Shown in pieces: positions 63,405 through 64,000 of a stretch of DNA of 64,000 bases. Made by a program: the position numbers and the translations under genes. Position 1 is the stretch's first letter, and each line of letters starts with the position of its first letter. The notes below the pieces were generated by a model. It had not been told where the DNA came from and did no database searches. It saw nothing but the letters and a program-made list of their open reading frames with translations. Source of the stretch: UBA4636 sp963650915 (lineage in GTDB: Bacteria; Bacillota; Clostridia; Christensenellales; Borkfalkiaceae); contig CAVJMJ010000012.1 in assembly GCA_963650915.1 (NCBI GenBank), positions 13,890 through 77,889 on the forward strand, read 5' to 3'.

Positions 63405-63514
63405 TTGCGACTTTTAGCCGTAGCTAAAAGTCGCAAAAGCAAGGCTATAAGCCCGTTATTGCAACTTTAGCCGTTGCTAAAAGTGTTATTGCAACTTTAG
63501 CCGTTGCTAAAAGT
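63405..63514. repeat. Hairpin family based on TTTAGCCGT(A/T)GCTAAA, with a 30-bp tandem duplication
   Basis: A perfect 14-bp stem (TTGCGACTTTTAGC at 63405-63418, GCTAAAAGTCGCAA at 63423-63436) is followed by a 30-bp unit repeated exactly at 63455-63484 and 63485-63514, each containing a related hairpin with the loop CGTT. Dispersed-motif copies at 63445 and 63528 bracket the duplication. Confidence 0.9.
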
Positions 63515-63613
63515 TACAAAAACAAGTCTATAAGCCTGTTATCGGCAATTTTTAGTCCGATATACAGAAAAACAGTTTTACGCAAGAGAAATTTTTGCAA
63601 TAAGCGCCGGAAA

Positions 63614-63897
63614 GGCTTCCTTGTGCAAAGGAAGCTGTCAACTTTGTTGACTGAAGGATTGTCCGTCATGTTGAGCGTCAGCAAGCCTTCACCTTGTAGG
63701 GGAAGGTGTCTCGTAGAGACGGATGAGGTTGGGCGGTATATATAACTGAAAAGTTTATAACAATCTTGATAACAATATAAGTTCGTCTATAAGCCAATTA
63801 TTGCCACTTTCTGTCATGTTGAGCGTCAGCATAGGCTCCCTTGTGTAAAGGGAGCTGTCAACTTTGTTGACTGAAGGATTGTCCGTCATGTTGAGCG
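63614..63897. repeat. Two copies of a 64-bp palindromic dispersed element
   Basis: Copies at 63614-63677 and 63834-63897 share the order GGCT(T/C)CCTTGTG, AAGG(A/G)AGCTGTCAA, CTTTGTTGACTGAAGGATTG, TCCGTCATGTTGAGCG, with few differences. Each folds into two hairpins (the GGCTTCC/GGAAGC pair and GTCAACTTTGTTGAC). Copy 2 runs on into GAAGCGCAAGCGTAGTCGAA. The element resembles non-autonomous palindromic repeats frequent in gut Clostridia genomes. Confidence 0.85.
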
Positions 63898-63951
63898 AAG
63901 CGCAAGCGTAGTCGAAACATCCAGGCGTCAGCCGCATAAGGGACGAAGATT

Positions 63952-64000
63952 ATGTACGACAATCACCCCGTCGATTTCATCGACACCCATCTTTGCACAA
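63952..64000 (+). CDS. Possible start of a coding region at the right edge
   Basis: An ATG at 63952 opens a frame (MYDNHPVDFIDTHLCT) that runs off the window. GGGAC lies eight bases upstream. Sixteen codons are too few to name a product; it may be a chance frame beside the repeat element. Confidence 0.25.
   Translation, partial: MYDNHPVDFIDTHLCT

Overview
The window looks like chromosome from an anaerobic, low-G+C, probably endospore-forming Bacillota (Clostridia-type) bacterium, most likely an uncultured gut lineage. The support is a Spo0A-family regulator, a YyaC-type sporulation protein, a Veg protein, the rpmH-rnpA-yidD-yidC-jag block, GTP-type PEP carboxykinase, an Fe-S L-serine dehydratase, D-lactate dehydrogenase, and BspA-type LRR lipoproteins. 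I see no prophage, CRISPR array, transposase, rRNA or tRNA.

Layout. 1-0.87 kb: 5' part of ftsH on the minus strand. 0.87-5.17 kb: a 4.3-kb, extremely AT-rich gene desert with three ParB-type parS sites (one inside a 42-bp perfect palindrome), a five-copy dyad repeat, strong hairpins and a tetranucleotide microsatellite. 5-20.6 kb: mostly housekeeping genes (YbaK-type deacylase, CvpA, YyaC, DegV, XRE regulators, PepV, RadC, GltX, ecfA1-ecfA2-ecfT-truA, Lgt, SLOG protein, RsmG). 20.6-21.4 kb: a candidate oriC between rsmG and dnaN. 21.4-25.8 kb: dnaN, rpmH, rnpA, yidD, yidC and jag, all on the plus strand and without dnaA. 26-38 kb: HAD phosphatase, lipoproteins, PckG, a secreted-protein operon, rplM-rpsI. 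38.5-42.7 kb: a truncated DUF4143 remnant, a Spo0A homologue whose receiver has lost its phosphorylation residues, a double zinc-ribbon acidic protein, a repeat array and veg. 43-50 kb: serine dehydratase, HEPN-like protein, D-2-hydroxyacid dehydrogenase, MATE/LysR divergent pair. 50-60 kb: two BspA-like lipoproteins, HdeD- and TerB-like stress proteins beside a TetR regulator, an HtrA-like lipoprotein protease, a two-component system. 60-64 kb: a second MATE transporter, a TIM-barrel isomerase, and repeat-rich DNA.

How it fits together. The left half is consistent with a chromosome origin domain: parS sites, dnaN, a near-consensus DnaA-box cluster and ribosome/secretion biogenesis genes. Energy and carbon metabolism genes (PckG, SdaA, D-LDH) suggest fermentation of amino acids and sugars. 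Envelope functions (FtsH, YidC, Lgt, lipoproteins, HtrA, MATE pumps) are abundant. Two ancestral arrangements appear broken: dnaA is absent beside dnaN, and rplM-rpsI lie about 19 kb from ecf-truA.

The most interesting signals are the Spo0A homologue with a degenerate receiver next to a perfect 0A box, the AT-rich parS desert with its private repeat family, a short motif (CTATAAGCC) found 20 times across the last 54 kb, and a 33-34-bp tandem repeat that appears to grow out of the 3' end of a gene. All positions were read by eye; no search or alignment program was run.
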